A stretch of 64,000 nt of DNA from Hetaerina americana. Lineage: Eukaryota; Arthropoda; Insecta; Odonata; Calopterygidae. Location: positions 68,038,590 through 68,102,589 of the forward strand of contig JAKTNV010000006.1 of the NCBI GenBank assembly GCA_022747635.1. Reading direction: 5' to 3'. The notes below the pieces were generated by a model. That model was not told where the DNA came from and did not search any database. It saw nothing but the letters and a program-made list of their open reading frames with translations. Positions 47,111 through 59,600 of the stretch are shown one piece after another. Every line of letters starts with the position of its first letter. The stretch's first letter is position 1. A program made the translations under genes and the position numbers.

Positions 47111-47539
47111 ATATTTGCACAATTAACTGTACCCATAATTTTGATGAAATACCGCAATACTCTATTACCTGGAGGTAACAAACCACTTTTGTGGAATCCA
47201 ATAACGAGGACGTAAACAAATAGCATATATTATTGATATTATTATTGTAATCTATAGATTAAAATACATACTAATTGGCACAAAACGATTATTACTTTGA
47301 CATTCTCACAATTGAAGACAAAAATATCTTACATTCACCATGATACAGCGTGATATGTTTTTTAATAATAGATAAATGCGCGATTTGAATTCTTCAATAT
47401 TTAGTTTTCAAATAAATTTTGGTGAGATCCTGGAAAACCCAAAATAGGAGATATACACAAACGCTTCTGAAGTTGAGATCTTCCTCTCATTTCGAAAACT
47501 TTGATATTTAGGGTGGTTTCACGGCGCGTGAACGCGGCC

Positions 47540-47700
47540 ATTGAAGGGTTTTAATACGAGGTGTACGTGTAGGCGTAGATGGAAGGCTTTTGAAGTGTGC
47601 GTGAGGAAAAAGTAAAATGGACGTATAGGTAAAACCAGCGAAGGGATACAAGGTATCATTGAGGAGGAGAGAGGATTTTTGGAATAAATTCAAAGGTGGC
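47540..47700 (+). pseudogene. RTE-type LINE, copy K (C-terminal scrap)
   Basis: The + strand reads RRRWKAFEVCVRKK, then NGRIGKTSEGIQGIIEEERG, a degenerate version of RLEAFEMWVWRKME..KWTD..TNEEVL..V.EERG in this LINE group. About 160 bp remain, with stops. Confidence 0.45.
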
Positions 47701-47706
47701 AGGAAA

Positions 47707-47761
47707 GATACCGAGCGTTTTTAGGCAAAGATTACCGAGAAATTGATACCGAGCGTTTTTA
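47707..47761. repeat. 17-bp direct repeat, 38-bp period
   Basis: GATACCGAGCGTTTTTA at 47707-47723 recurs exactly at 47745-47761, with a related GATTACCGAG between them. Confidence 0.9.
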
Positions 47762-47769
47762 TTGGCAAT

Positions 47770-48160
47770 GGGATGTTTAAAGAAATGTTTGTGGGTGGAA
47801 CGTTAGAAAAGCCAGGAATAGGGGGGAAAATGGAATAAAATGTTAAACGGAATATAAGGAGTAAGGATATAATACGTAATTGAATAAACGGCTATTGTAA
47901 TATGGGTTCAGGTGGTGCCTTAGAGCCAAATACTAACAAAATATTATGCGCTCATCATTCAGTGCGATAATTTGAATAATATTTTCACGAAAGCATTGAT
48001 ATCAAACGATAATCAACTAAATTTGAGCAAGTTAACACCTTAAGCGATATAGGCTCTTAATTAGTGTTACATTCGTAATATCAGTATACAACATAATCGT
48101 TGTATTGGAATAATTTTGTAATTCAAGTATTTGATTCGCTTGTTGAGGTGGTACTTGTTC
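47770..48160. other. No recognised feature
   Basis: AT-rich sequence without recognised coding content. Confidence 0.45.
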
Positions 48161-48163
48161 ATT

Positions 48164-48240
48164 TGGTGCTTTTGGTACATAATTAATACAAGATCGAAGG
48201 AACCGGGTTCAAATCCTGAAAGAAGCGTTTTGAGGCCATC
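48164..48240 (+). repeat. Possible tRNA-derived SINE head
   Basis: TGGTGCTTTTGG at 48164-48175 (A-box-like) and GGTTCAAATCC at 48206-48216 (B-box-like) have tRNA-like spacing of about 42 bp. The predicted acceptor ends do not pair, so this is not a functional tRNA gene. Confidence 0.25.
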
Positions 48241-48679
48241 GGTTTTTCCCGAGGTGTGAATGATATAATTACCACCAATTTTAGCTTTGGGAGCATTTGG
48301 CGGGAAGAAAAAAAGAGGGAAAAGGGCGAGAGGGAAAGGATTCGCGGTTTTTACGTTTCGATTGGCTCAGGTGAGCCACAAATAGAACTATGGTTTGAGT
48401 TACAATCACTCAAATTTTATTTCCTTTCATCCGAACACAATATACGTTTCCCAATACAATTATTTCTTGGAAGGGTTTAGCTATGACAGCAGTTTCAAAA
48501 ATGAGAAACTATTTTACATTCATTTCGAAAAGCATCATCATATTCTTATGGTGTACTATTTTTTGATTTTATGTGCTTATTAAATTCTATTGTGTCTTTC
48601 ACTCTCATACACTATCTATTATCTATCATGATTATTATCATTGTTAAGCTGTCGATGAAGGTAAGTTTTGAATTTACAC

Positions 48680-48995
48680 AAGCTACCAAACGTTACAGCG
48701 ACTACGAGCTCATACCGCGCTCTCCGTGATGCAGTTTTTGACAAAAAACGGCATGACAGCGACTGTCCACCCCCCCTACTCACCGGATTTAGACCCCTGT
48801 GACTTCTTTTTGTTCCCCAGACTCAAAAGGGACATGAAAGGAAAGCGTTTTGACACTGTGGAGGAGGTAAGAAAAAATTCGTTAGAAGGCCTAAAGGACA
48901 TTCCGATAAATGAATTTCAGAAATATTTCAAGCAATGAAAGAATCGTTTAGAGAAGTGCATTGTGTTCAATGGGGAATGCTTTGAAGGTGAATAA
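48680..48995 (+). pseudogene. mariner transposase, C-terminal third
   Basis: The frame reads AHTALSVMQFLTKNGM, VHPPYSPDLDPCDFFLFPRL (third catalytic Asp), KGKRFDTVEEVRKNSLEGLK, DIPINEFQKYFKQ, a stop, then KNRLEKCIVFNGECFEGE and a final TAA at 48993-48995. The internal stop (TGA at 48936-48938) sits where the family has a conserved Trp, so one base change explains it. The second catalytic motif just upstream is damaged (QRLRAHT where DNARPHT is expected). The N-terminal two thirds and both TIRs were not found. The GTG at 48726 is not a real start. Confidence 0.8.
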
Positions 48996-49029
48996 AATTT
49001 AATGTAAATATATTGAGAACTAAAGAATC

Positions 49030-49925
49030 TATGGCAACATTCCTGTTATTCTAGGGTCCCCCCTGGTATTCCCTTGTCTATCATGAAAACACAAACTGAC
49101 GTCAAATATTACATTGTATCCCTCATCAATTAGGAATACTTCTTTTCTCCCTTCATTTCATCCTATACGCCTGTCATATTCCCACCTATTCCTCGTTGGC
49201 CAAACATTCTCCCTTCTATTACATTCTTCAACATTCCATTGGCTAACAAGATGTTCTGCATTCTTATTTCCAAAATCTTTGTGATTTCTCCCAAAAATCC
49301 CCTCTCCTTCTTCATTATGCCTCACACTTCCTCATTTTTGCTCCTTTCGGTCCATTTCACCTTCTCCTTACCCACATTTCAAAAGCTTCCAATACATGAC
49401 TATCATCATACCTCAACGACTATGTTTCTGCGCCGTACAATAACACGCTCTGTATCAACGTTTTGACGAGCCAATTTTAACATCCTTACTCAATGCTTCT
49501 GGCATCCATTTCTTTCTCTTTGCCTAACGCAATTAATCGTCTTGTGTAGCTACCACTATGACCATTTCGGCACAAAAAATTTCCTATTTTGGTAAATTGT
49601 TCCACCTGCTTCAGTCAATCATCTATTATTTTGATATTTGATTGAACCCTTCTCACTGGAAAGTAGTATAACCTTTCCTTTGCTTATATTGATTTTAATA
49701 TCATATCTATCGCAATGAATTTTAAACTCCCTCAGTAACGCTTGCAGCACCTTTCCTAACTAACAAACTAGAGCTTGTCCATCAACAAACCTAACTGGTT
49801 TTACGGATTCTCCTCCGACTTTCATTCCTATCTCCAGTTCTTTCATATCATTTCCTGTACATATACGTTGAGCTACACCGGTGGTAATGGCACTCTCCAT
49901 CTGCTACTCGCTCCTAAGTAATCTG
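49030..49925 (-). pseudogene. RTE-type LINE, copy D (RT end to 3' UTR)
   Basis: From about 49900 down on the minus strand: EIGMKVGGESVKPVRFVDGQ (FADDQ box changed to FVDGQ), then the C-terminal region where the MWVW and KWTD blocks are inverted as polypyrimidine text, then 3' UTR similar to copies B and C to about 49030. The RT box is mutated and frames are broken. It starts within about 40 bp of the mariner 3' fragment. Confidence 0.65.
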
Positions 49926-49929
49926 AGAA

Positions 49930-50635
49930 ATTAACAGGCTGTGCTATAAAAATACAGCATTTATGTTGCAAAGGTGTAGTTATATGCATGTTAAGTTATA
50001 ACGGATTTTTCTTAATACACAAAAAAAATCAAAAATGACAAATTTGATGATTCATAAGGATTTCATTGTTCATATGTCAAGGTAATCTTGGCTTTACATT
50101 TAGTCATTTTCACTTGAGAAAATATATTTATTAGAGTCAAGTCAAAACGGTTTGCAGGAAAAATAAAATATATTGCAATATGCTATTAGTGGATAAGAGC
50201 TTAAGATCGAGTAGTCAATCCTTAGCCGGTGAATTGTCAAACGGGCCTACATGTTCCACTTACATTAATTTCATTTTTAAGCTTCATAAATATTAACCTT
50301 TTAATACGACGAATACAAGAACTATATTTAAAAAAAATAACCTATCAATGTCATTAAGGTTAGCAGTATTGCTGTCTTTTATAGTTCATCAATAGTTCAT
50401 CCTTTTTGGTGGAAGCTCCCGACAGATTCACCATTTTTATTTACTGTCCTTGGTATAGCAATGGCCGTGTTGAAGTGTCATTCATTTACTCCATAAAGAG
50501 ATTTCCTGGCTATTGGAACATGTTTACTGATCTCCGCTGAGGTGTAAGATGTATTGCTTTTATGTCCAGGTTAGTTTTTTATTCAAATTTTAATTGAAAT
50601 TTCCGCGCCGCTTTTCCTTCCATACTATGGTATGC
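49930..50635. other. No recognised feature
   Basis: AT-rich; no coding similarity seen. Confidence 0.5.
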
Positions 50636-50639
50636 CTAG

Positions 50640-51250
50640 ACCCTTTCTAGAAGTTTAATTTTCTCCTCCTTGTTCTTGTTGTTGTAGAAGTTCTCCTCCT
50701 TGGAAGAGTGCCGGGGAAAGGTGACTGCCCACTCGCGAGCCTTATCCTCAGCCGTCGTCGTCGCGTCAGAATGTCTTGAGCCTCTTCCGTCATGAGCCGT
50801 CAAACACGGCCCACCCGCAAACCCTCCCTTTATTCCCAATCTTCCCAACAAGGAAGGGAACAACGGATAAGGGTTTCCTTCTCGAAGTCCGTTGCAGTGC
50901 CGGCTGACATCCGGACTGCCAGCGCTTATTGGATGGCCTTCTTATTCTCTCTTTCCGGGAGAATCCCAGAAAGCTAAAATGAGTAAGGAATAGGAAAACG
51001 GAAGATATGTGAAAGGAATAGAAAAGTACGCAGTAGCACCACTGCCTCATAATAAATATCCCCATATTTCTAACTGCTTTCCGTTCGACGCCATAGTAGA
51101 TATGGCCTCGTTGTTGTTGAAAAGAAAGGCAAAGTTGTAAAACGACGATTTCTTTATTCTTAATGGTGGTTGGAGTGTGGTATTTGGTCATTCCCAGTTG
51201 AGTTAACACATGCCCTTTAATAGGGCAGCCTGTTACCTTCAAGTATATCA
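50640..51250 (-). other. GC-richer island and unclassified open frame
   Basis: The part 50690-50960 is balanced to GC-rich with CpG clusters (GTCGTCGTCGCGTC). A 153-codon minus frame (51251-50790) crosses it; it starts ordinarily and ends Arg-rich (RKERIRRPSNKRW), and shows no domain. A 75-codon minus frame in another phase covers 50863-50636. Not called as a gene for lack of any second line of evidence. Confidence 0.25.
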
Positions 51251-51800
51251 AGGGGAATCACTCCATTCCACTATAATAAATTGTGTCATACATATAGAAA
51301 TAAATTCAAACATAATTTCAAAAAATATTGTTCGCGGAACTCTCCGGTGTCCTTGGTCGTAGCGCATATTCAAAACCAGAGCTTCCAGGAATCATATTGG
51401 GTGATAGCCTACATGTATAGTTATTACTATTTTCAATGCTCATTTTCCATGTAGCTCATATCCTTCCTAGATCATAACAAAACATTTAGTTTCACCTTTT
51501 AAAGGTTTCAAACATATTTTTAATGTTCAAGTTGGGAAAAGCACAAAACAATTCTTTCATCTAGCAATCAATATGCTGTAAAATATATCACTCAAATACG
51601 CTGAAAGATTACCTTAGCTAAGCTCGTAGAAACGTTTACGTAAATATAGCGGGGTTAAAACTTTAAGCAAGAAAAAAATGATATTCATCAGCGGCTTGTT
51701 ATTAGAATCTCAACGTGAAAAATATTTCCTTGCAATTTTTCTCCTAAAATTCAGGTAGGGTCTTGCTTGCAATGAAGATGAAAATAAGTTGAATTCATAT
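51251..51800. other. No recognised feature
   Basis: AT-rich sequence before the full-span RTE copy. Confidence 0.5.
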
Positions 51801-51804
51801 ATAA

Positions 51805-54800
51805 TACCCTCCAATGGACTACAACCTTGACGTGGTGGAAGGGCTTTTGCGTTTTGAAGGCCCTCAGAGCTGTGGTGGCGGGACCAATCATAATTACTCC
51901 TGGTAGGTTCACCCATTCCATAATAAGTAGAAAATTGTAAGCTAGACGAAAAGTTGTCTGCTCCTAAGTGAGGCGGCTGCAAAGATGTCTGATCCCACGG
52001 GGCGGTCCTTTCGTGATGGTATCACGTAAAAAACACCATTGAGAAATACAACTAAAAACCATGTCAATCAGTATTCCTAAGAATTTTGTGATGGTATAGG
52101 AAACATCAGCTCTAGCAAATACGGGACTCGGCCCAATCGACCGTGAGTCGTGCTCGGCAGCGGGAGAGGCAAGGCTCCCGCGGCCGTCATCTAACGAAAG
52201 CCTCGAGAAGCAAAAGGTAGAGAAAAAGCAAAATAAGAATGCCAAATTAGTTACAATAGGAAATTAAAATGTTGGGACAATGTTGAGGGCAAGCATTAGA
52301 GAATATAAGTATACCGAGATATGAAAGGAGGAAATATAGATATTTTAGGTCTATGCGAGGTTAGATAGCGGGAATACTGGAGGAACAGCTATGGAGCAAT
52401 AAAAAGCGGAGGGGACAAGAGGGGTTGCCATAATATTGGATGAAAAGGTACGAAGAAGCGCATTCAGCATAGAGAAAGCAACGGATGGAAATTACTTGTA
52501 GATATAACAGCAGAACCGACGAACTTGGTCATTGATCAAGTATGCATCCCACCAAGAATCATTAAGAGGGAGAAGTCTATTGGGTATACGTTTAGTCAAA
52601 GGATATAATGGCGTGTTTCCCTGCAGGGAAACATTAAATAGTAATGGGTAATGGAATGCGGCGGTGGGTGAGAGAAGAGATGGTGATGTGGTGGAGGACT
52701 GCGGCTTAGGTACGAGGAATGACCGCGGGGAAATAGCAATTGAATTTTTCAGGACACAGGGCTTAGTCATCACCAAAACTTAGTATAAACTACACAAAAG
52801 GCGTACGTACGCATGATAATTCCCAAGTAATTCAGAAAAATATCAGTTGGCGAACAGCGCGATCAATTTGCATGGCTTCCCGGGAGCGGATGCGGACGCT
52901 GGTAACAATTTAGCTGTTATGAAGTGTAGCATCCGTTTCATTAAGATTAGGCAGGGGCGGCGGGTTAGGAAATAGAATGTAGAAGCATTAAATTGATTCA
53001 CACGGAAGGAGTACGAACAGACTGTAGAGAAAATCATGGATGACGGTAATGAGCTGGATACTACCGAAAAAACTTTGGGATATACCAATAAAGGGATATC
53101 GAAATCCGCAAAAGAAACTCTAGGAACCGTTAATGGGAAAAGGACAAGGAAACCATGGGTCACTGACGACGATTAGAAAGATAGATGAGAGAAGGAAATG
53201 TAAATATTGTACTGACGGAGTTAGGCAGAAGTATGTATAAGAAACCATATAATTATTTAAGAAGGGTAAAGATGAAGGGAAAGAAACGTGTTGACAGAAA
53301 CAATGGAGGATATGGAGAGATTGTAGAGGAAGGAAGGGAGAAATTTGAGAGCTATTCAAGAATGTAAAAACTCGAAAATAGGAAAATAAGAAAACATCTG
53401 TATTAATAGTTAGAGATAAATTGGGTAAGATAATAATTGGAACAGAAAATTCCAAGAAAGTTGGAAAGAATAAATATTATAACTGCAAGGCGGAGAACTT
53501 ATGCCAGCAAGGCTGGATTTAAAAGAAAAAATTACTTAGCTTAATAAAGGTTAGGTCCAGCCATACGCGACATAGACGCAGGACTTTAAGAGAGATGAAA
53601 TAAGATAAAGCCGTGGAGATAGAAAAAATTCCTGTGGAACTACTAAAGGTTAAGGATAATTTGGGAGGAAGAGTCTACGAGACCCTTCCTCCCATGCTAC
53701 GTATATGGACTGATTCGTAGCAATCATGAGGAAGGAATCTAGTCGGAAGACTTTGTGAGATCAGTGTTTGTTCCTATTCCTAAACAGGGAAAGGCTTTAT
53801 CATGTGAGCACTACGGAACCATAAGTTTATTCTCATGCAGCTTAAGATGTTCTTAGAATCATCAACAAAAGGATGGAGAGGATGGCCAATGATTACTTAG
53901 GGGGTTGATCAGTTTGGGTTTAGAAAGGGGAGAGGCACATGAGATGCCATTGCAAAAATGAGATCACTAATCAAGAGGAGTACAATGCATGTATATAATA
54001 CAATACGATACGTAGTTGCCTCTTTCGTTAATTGCGAAAAGACCTGTCATAGAGGGAATTGAGAAAGTAAATTGCAGTAAGATGGAATAGATTGGAGAAA
54101 CAGAAGGCTGATCCGCAACTTGTACATGTCTCAGGCTGCTCAGGTGCGAGTGGGGAACGAAGTGTCCGGATGGGGAGTGTTAGGAAGAGATGTGAGGCAG
54201 GGTTGCCCCTTATCACCGGTGCTGTTACAGATATTTGTAAAGGAAATGATTAATGAGGCCTGGAAAGAAATGGAGATAAGACTGAAAGTTAGTGGGGAAT
54301 AAATAAATTCAATGAGGTTAGCTGATGACCAAGCTCTAAAATTTCAGCCAGCCATGGTGTTGTAAGCATTGCCGAGTAAATTTGTAATTTAATATGATAG
54401 ATATGGGATGATCATTATGAATAAAACAAAGGTTATTCGATTTTCAGAAACAGAAAGGCTAAGCTTGACATTAAAATAGCATACCAAATACTAAGTTTTT
54501 TTTAGTTTGGGTATAAGGTTCTAGGAAGTGTTTTGAACGAAAATGGTCAAAAGAGTGGGGACGCATGGAGAGTAATTGCACTGGGCAAAGAGGTTTTCAC
54601 AAGGAGAAGGGAGTTGATGACGTGTTAACAGTGACGTTGGTTAAGGATATTAATAAAAGGCTCGTCAAAACTTTGAATTGGAGCGTAGTTTGTTCAGCGC
54701 AGGAACATGGTCGCCGAAGCAGGATGATAGACGTAAATTTCAGGAATTTGAAATGTGGGTGTGGACAAGGAGAGGGAAGGGGAAGTGAACGGAAAGGACG

Positions 54801-55105
54801 ACAAATAAGGAAGTGCTAAGTATAGTAGGAGGGAAGGTGTCGTCTTGGGAGAAATCATGAGAGGCAGGCAAAATGGAGGTTGACGACTGTTAAAGAGGGG
54901 AGATGTTAGACAAACGAGGAAAGGGCAGGGATAGGATAGGGATGTTGGACAGAATGAAGGGAGGAAGGAAGTACACCGATATGAAGAGGGACTTGTTGTA
55001 TAGTGGTATGTTGGGTTGTGTTTTGTATGGAGAAACAAAATAATTATTTGGTAATTGTGTCCATTCAAAACCTACTTTTGCCGGTAATACCCGATAATAA
55101 TATTT
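51805..55105 (+). pseudogene. RTE-type LINE, copy B (5' UTR to 3' tail, about 3.3 kb, decayed)
   Basis: The 5' UTR starts near CCTTGACGTGGTGGAAGGG (51825). The endonuclease domain follows: NIDILGLCEVR (52340), YGAIKSGGDKRG, VAIILDEKVRRSAF, PTNLVIDQVCIPP. The linker KRTRKPWVTDD is at about 53135, then the RT: FGFRKGRGT at 53925, NLYMSQAAQVRVGNEVSGWG, VRQGCPLSPVLLQIFVKEM (54190-54250), RLADDQAL (FADDQ box with Phe replaced by Leu). The C-terminal part has WSPKQDDRRKFQEFEMWVWT and TNKEVLSIVG. The 3' UTR ends near 55090 in AATAATATTTAAT. Stops and frameshifts occur throughout. It is the only copy with both ends, and the reference used here for the others. Confidence 0.8.
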
Positions 55106-55109
55106 AATA

Positions 55110-57640
55110 AAAATTGTTAAAGACATTTGAGCGATCATGAGGGCATTATATTATTGGATATATCAAAAACCCTCGAAAGGGCTGAAATATAGTGAAATAA
55201 TATTTCTCCTCATGAGCTAACACACCCAGCACTTATCAAAGAGCAATTTATCAATAAAACGGAATTTTTGTTGAGAAAATATTGAAATTATCAAGTAAAT
55301 GAACTATATCACGAACAAATTTCCTAAAGAGTTTACTAACACTAGACACTCAAGCCTAACAATCACAGGATCATAGGTGTACTTTAGTAAACCACACCCT
55401 ATATCAACCCGCTCTCACAGATGTGTCATTCGCTAATACCAGCCATATATCGGAAGCATCCTCCACAAAATCAGTGATTGAAATATATGCGGGAACCACG
55501 GATACCACCATTATTACCATTTATGTAACTTCAAAATCCAGCGTACGGCATGATCACTTTTAAAATTCTAGGCTTCCTAATTCGTCACCTTGTATTTCCA
55601 TTTCGACGACTTTCATTTCAAACCTGTAAACGTAGATACGCATTTAGAAATTCCGTAATCAACACTTCCATCGAGCAATAGATTGTTTGCACTCGGTGTT
55701 TTTGCCTGTGAGTGTTTCCGAACAATGAACACAGATGGACCAGGTCAGAAATTCTAAGATTTGGTCGGAATATTAGCTGTGCTTTGCAGATGACCCACAT
55801 ACTTGTATACAGGCGTTTGAATCCGGTAGAGTCACCTTGTATTAATTCAACACTAATACGTTTGATTTTAAATCATTTGCATAGCGGTAGTAGCCATAGG
55901 ATAAACTGTTTTTTCTTACTTTAAGCCATTGGACTGATTCTCAGGAAGTATTTTTAACTAAAAATGTTATGGTGTTTCAATCTTGAGAAGCTCCGGAATT
56001 TAAGGCATTTACCTGAGTATCGGCAAGTTTAGTTTTGAATGTAAATTTTTAAGTTTTTTGAGTAGCAAAATATCCTTAGTAAGTTTTTCTCGTTGATGAT
56101 CATGCGAGCGATGCGTAATTAACTCATAAGAGGCCGAACGATGACACCATTCGATAACTGTTCATCAAGCTGTGACTCTTTTTCCTAAGAAATTACGTTT
56201 CGGTTTTGGTAGCTTATTTGATGAGGGTTGCGGCGGACATCGTTATTCAAGGAGATGGAACAGTAAGAATTCCGTACATATCCTAGCGTTCCCTACAAAA
56301 ATTTAAGGAAGAAGCCGTACCAATTCCTTGAGCCTTGAGTTCCTTTTCCTCACCGTAATTCCCATTCAGTTATTTATTCTTCTTTGAGGATTCCCATTAC
56401 CTAATAGCCCGTAAAGTTTAAACTTTAAATCACTGGAATGCTTACGACAGTGATCTCCACCACATTTATAGCCTTAAAATTCACTGCAAATACTATAGTA
56501 TAATTATCCCATATTCACCAAAAGTAGAGCCCTTATATCGGTACGGTAGACTGAGCCTCACGCCATCCCCATATGACCGGAATTGCAGTTGCGCTGGGTG
56601 AATTTATATTTAAATAATGGGAAAAATATATAGAAGAAAATACTGCACCAGAATCTTTTAATCCCATCCAAAGATTACCCCTATTGTTAGGTTTTTTAGG
56701 ATATAAATTACTATGTTGATATGTTGCTAATTACTTTCAAGCCTGGTGCATTTATCTCTTTCCTAGAAACAATTTTAATTGCCTATGGTCATTGCTGGTC
56801 CCCTAGTGACGTCTTTCAACGAATTTGATTTCCCGAAAGAACTTGACCGAGTCGAGATTTTTCCTATTTGATTCAATGCTACGCTTGTTTACTTATTGCA
56901 AATAGACTACCCCTATTCCATTATCTCGATCAAAGGTTGATTGTATTTGTTATTCCCTTGAATGTGTGCCACGGCAGGCAAGTAAATTCTTCCCACAAGT
57001 GAAAAAATGGACGAGAAATACGTCTCTCTTCGGTAACTTATTAGCAATAAGTCCTCCCACTGAGGCCAATCTCAAACTTTTCCGTCAATATTGGAGAACT
57101 GATAAAAACTGAATTGTGTGCCCATTCAACTACGAGCAATCATTGCCGAAGTCTTGGAGTGTAATCCTTTTCAGATTACTGATACTCCTGCTTGTTACTT
57201 CATCTCCATCTTGATTACTATTAGTTCATGGACGTTATGGTGACTACATGATGGATGCGACTTACTGTCCCTCATTGGTAATGCCTTACTTGCCTTGTAT
57301 CATAATGTATTGAATAACTTTGTCTCTTAAACTATACTTCGCAACGACTAGTTCTCCCTCGTTGAAATTTTTGAAGGCATCAGTGAATTACCTCTTTAGA
57401 GTTTATATCACCAAAATTATTCTGGAAACTGTTCTATTCTGACACTCATCACTTGACTTGAAGCATTTATACATCTCTCCATCCATTTTATTGTAATGAT
57501 ATAAACGTATCTCTACTGAGCAGATCAACAAATTTACTTTTTCTTTAAGGTATCGAGTTTAGAGATACCAGAAAAAGCAGATGAACTACAAATAACCATA
57601 GATTACCCACTCTGTGGAATCATCAAGTGATTTTTTTTAC
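55110..57640. other. No recognised feature
   Basis: Mixed composition, mostly AT-rich. Frames of 60-70 codons overlap antisense at 55618-55924 without known motifs. Confidence 0.45.
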
Positions 57641-59600
57641 TTTAAAATGTCACACCGGGGTGGAGCAATGGTCGTCAATAAATATTAAATGTGGAATTGC
57701 AATGTTTCTGCCATCTGAGCAATCGGGATTTTCCACCGAGTAACGGCTGAAACAGTGTCATACGAATGAATTTTACTTGTTAAAATCACGATTATCAATG
57801 TCATTAAATGTGACTCCAATGGTATAACTAATTACTACATCTATATAGAAGTCTCTCTTTATGCACGAATTCTTAAAGTAGTGAAAGGGTATGAGCGTCC
57901 AATGAATACTTGAGCAGCACCGCCAGGAGAAGTGATAGCGACTTGATGCAGGGTTCCTAGTCCATCTTAGGGTAAGAGTCAGGGGTAATCTAGTTCGCAC
58001 AGCAGGAAAAACCAGCTGGAGGGCCTGGAGTAATGAAAGAAACAGCAAGATGGATGCGCTACGTAAGAAGGGTAAAGAGATTCCAGGTCTTGAAATACTG
58101 AAATCGGAAGCCTACATTGGAGCTATGGCAGGTGAAGTATTCATCGGGCCAGGAGATACAGTCAATGATTGCAGACCGTTTAATTTACATAGAATCCCAG
58201 ATAATGGAACCAACAACTCTGTAAATTTGTCCATTATATTTTCATAATTTACCTCTCATGTTAACTTGTATTAGTGTCAACAAATAAAATATGACATCCT
58301 AGGCTAAGTAATACAATATAGGAAGGCATAAAGTATATTGGCATAAGGTATAACGTATATAATGGGATTAAGGTGACGAATATTGTCATTGTACTTGAAA
58401 ATTCGTTTAAGAGTTAAGGAAAATGTTAAAAGAAATGATTTTATAGGCACATTTGTAGCTGTAATGAGGAAGTATTTTGGCTGTAAGACTTTGCTAAATC
58501 ATCGCTAATTTATCCTAAAAATGAGAAAAAGACTAGAGCGTGAGAAAAAGGGATTCATATGTTTATTTTACTAGATAAAAAAAAGTAATTCTAAGGGTTA
58601 TCAGTAAATAAATAGATAAGAAAGCAAAAGGACTACTTAAGGAAAGATAGGTAGGAGTTTAAAAAGAACAAGAAATGACATAAAAACAATAAAAACGTTG
58701 ATAATTAATATGAACATGACTTATTGTATTCTTCAGGTAATCGGAGTTTTCGAGAAAGTTAAGTGAATGGTGTAAACTAACGGATTGGGAAAGAGAGCAG
58801 TTGAGGGTTAAATGACTTACTCAATATATGTAATTGGCACAGACTATAAGAGCACCGGGTGATGGATGAATAAATCTGGATGGACGGCAATGAGCAATGA
58901 AAAAAGAAAGGGCTATTTTGAAATCAATGAATTGAACGAACACAGGAAAGAAATCTCAAAGAGGCATGGGAATGGTTGACGGTCTGAATGGAAAACCTTA
59001 GTTAGTCATCCGAAGGATCGCACCAATTACCGAACGCCCTAAAGAGTTCTATAAAATTTATAGGATGAAACTAAAACATATCAAGGCTAACTAATCGAGA
59101 TTACAAATTCAAATAAAAGGGTAAATTGGATATGTATGTGGGAGGGTATAAGTCAAAGTAGGCGTAACATACCAATTATTTGGGTGCCGTTTGGGAAAGA
59201 TTGTGCTATGAAAGGAATCATTTACTAAAAGGTGGCACATGCATCTACAGAGGTGCAATGGGATATATGGTATGAAACTGTGAGATACATGACTATGTGC
59301 TAAAACTTGCTCGATTAGAAGTAAAAATACTAGTAAATTGTAGCCTTTTAAGATAATGGTATGGAGATCAATGCAGAAATTAAAATTGACGGGAAGGAAA
59401 ACAAACAAAGAAGTGGTGTGCATGGCAAGGGAAATGAGATATTCCCCCTCAGGAGAAATTTGAAGGAGATGGGAAATAGTTTATGAAGGATACGCTTAAA
59501 GGCTTGGAATATTGATGTTCAGAATAACTGGAGCAAAAGGAGAATAAGTATTGTGGGCATGATGAAAGTAGGTAGAAATATGTGGCTCTGAAAAATACTT
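57641..59600. other. Unclassified, purine-rich on the + strand, possibly old LINE
   Basis: From about 57880 to 59600 the + strand is purine-rich in the way inverted or forward LINE copies in this window are, and phrases such as AGCAGCACCGCCAGGAGAAG and a CAGCAGGAAAAACCAGCTGG stretch look like element 5' UTR text. I could not align it to any other part of the window or to a domain. A 104-codon minus frame (59109-59423) is antisense to this and is not supported. Confidence 0.3.

Noticed and set aside
50790..51251. 153-codon minus frame
   Set aside because: Longest non-repeat frame on that strand, but it has no domain, no splice context, and changes composition half way; left as unclassified.
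59109..59423. 104-codon minus frame, hydrophobic
   Set aside because: It is antisense to purine-rich, possibly LINE-derived sequence and the hydrophobicity follows from pyrimidine richness.
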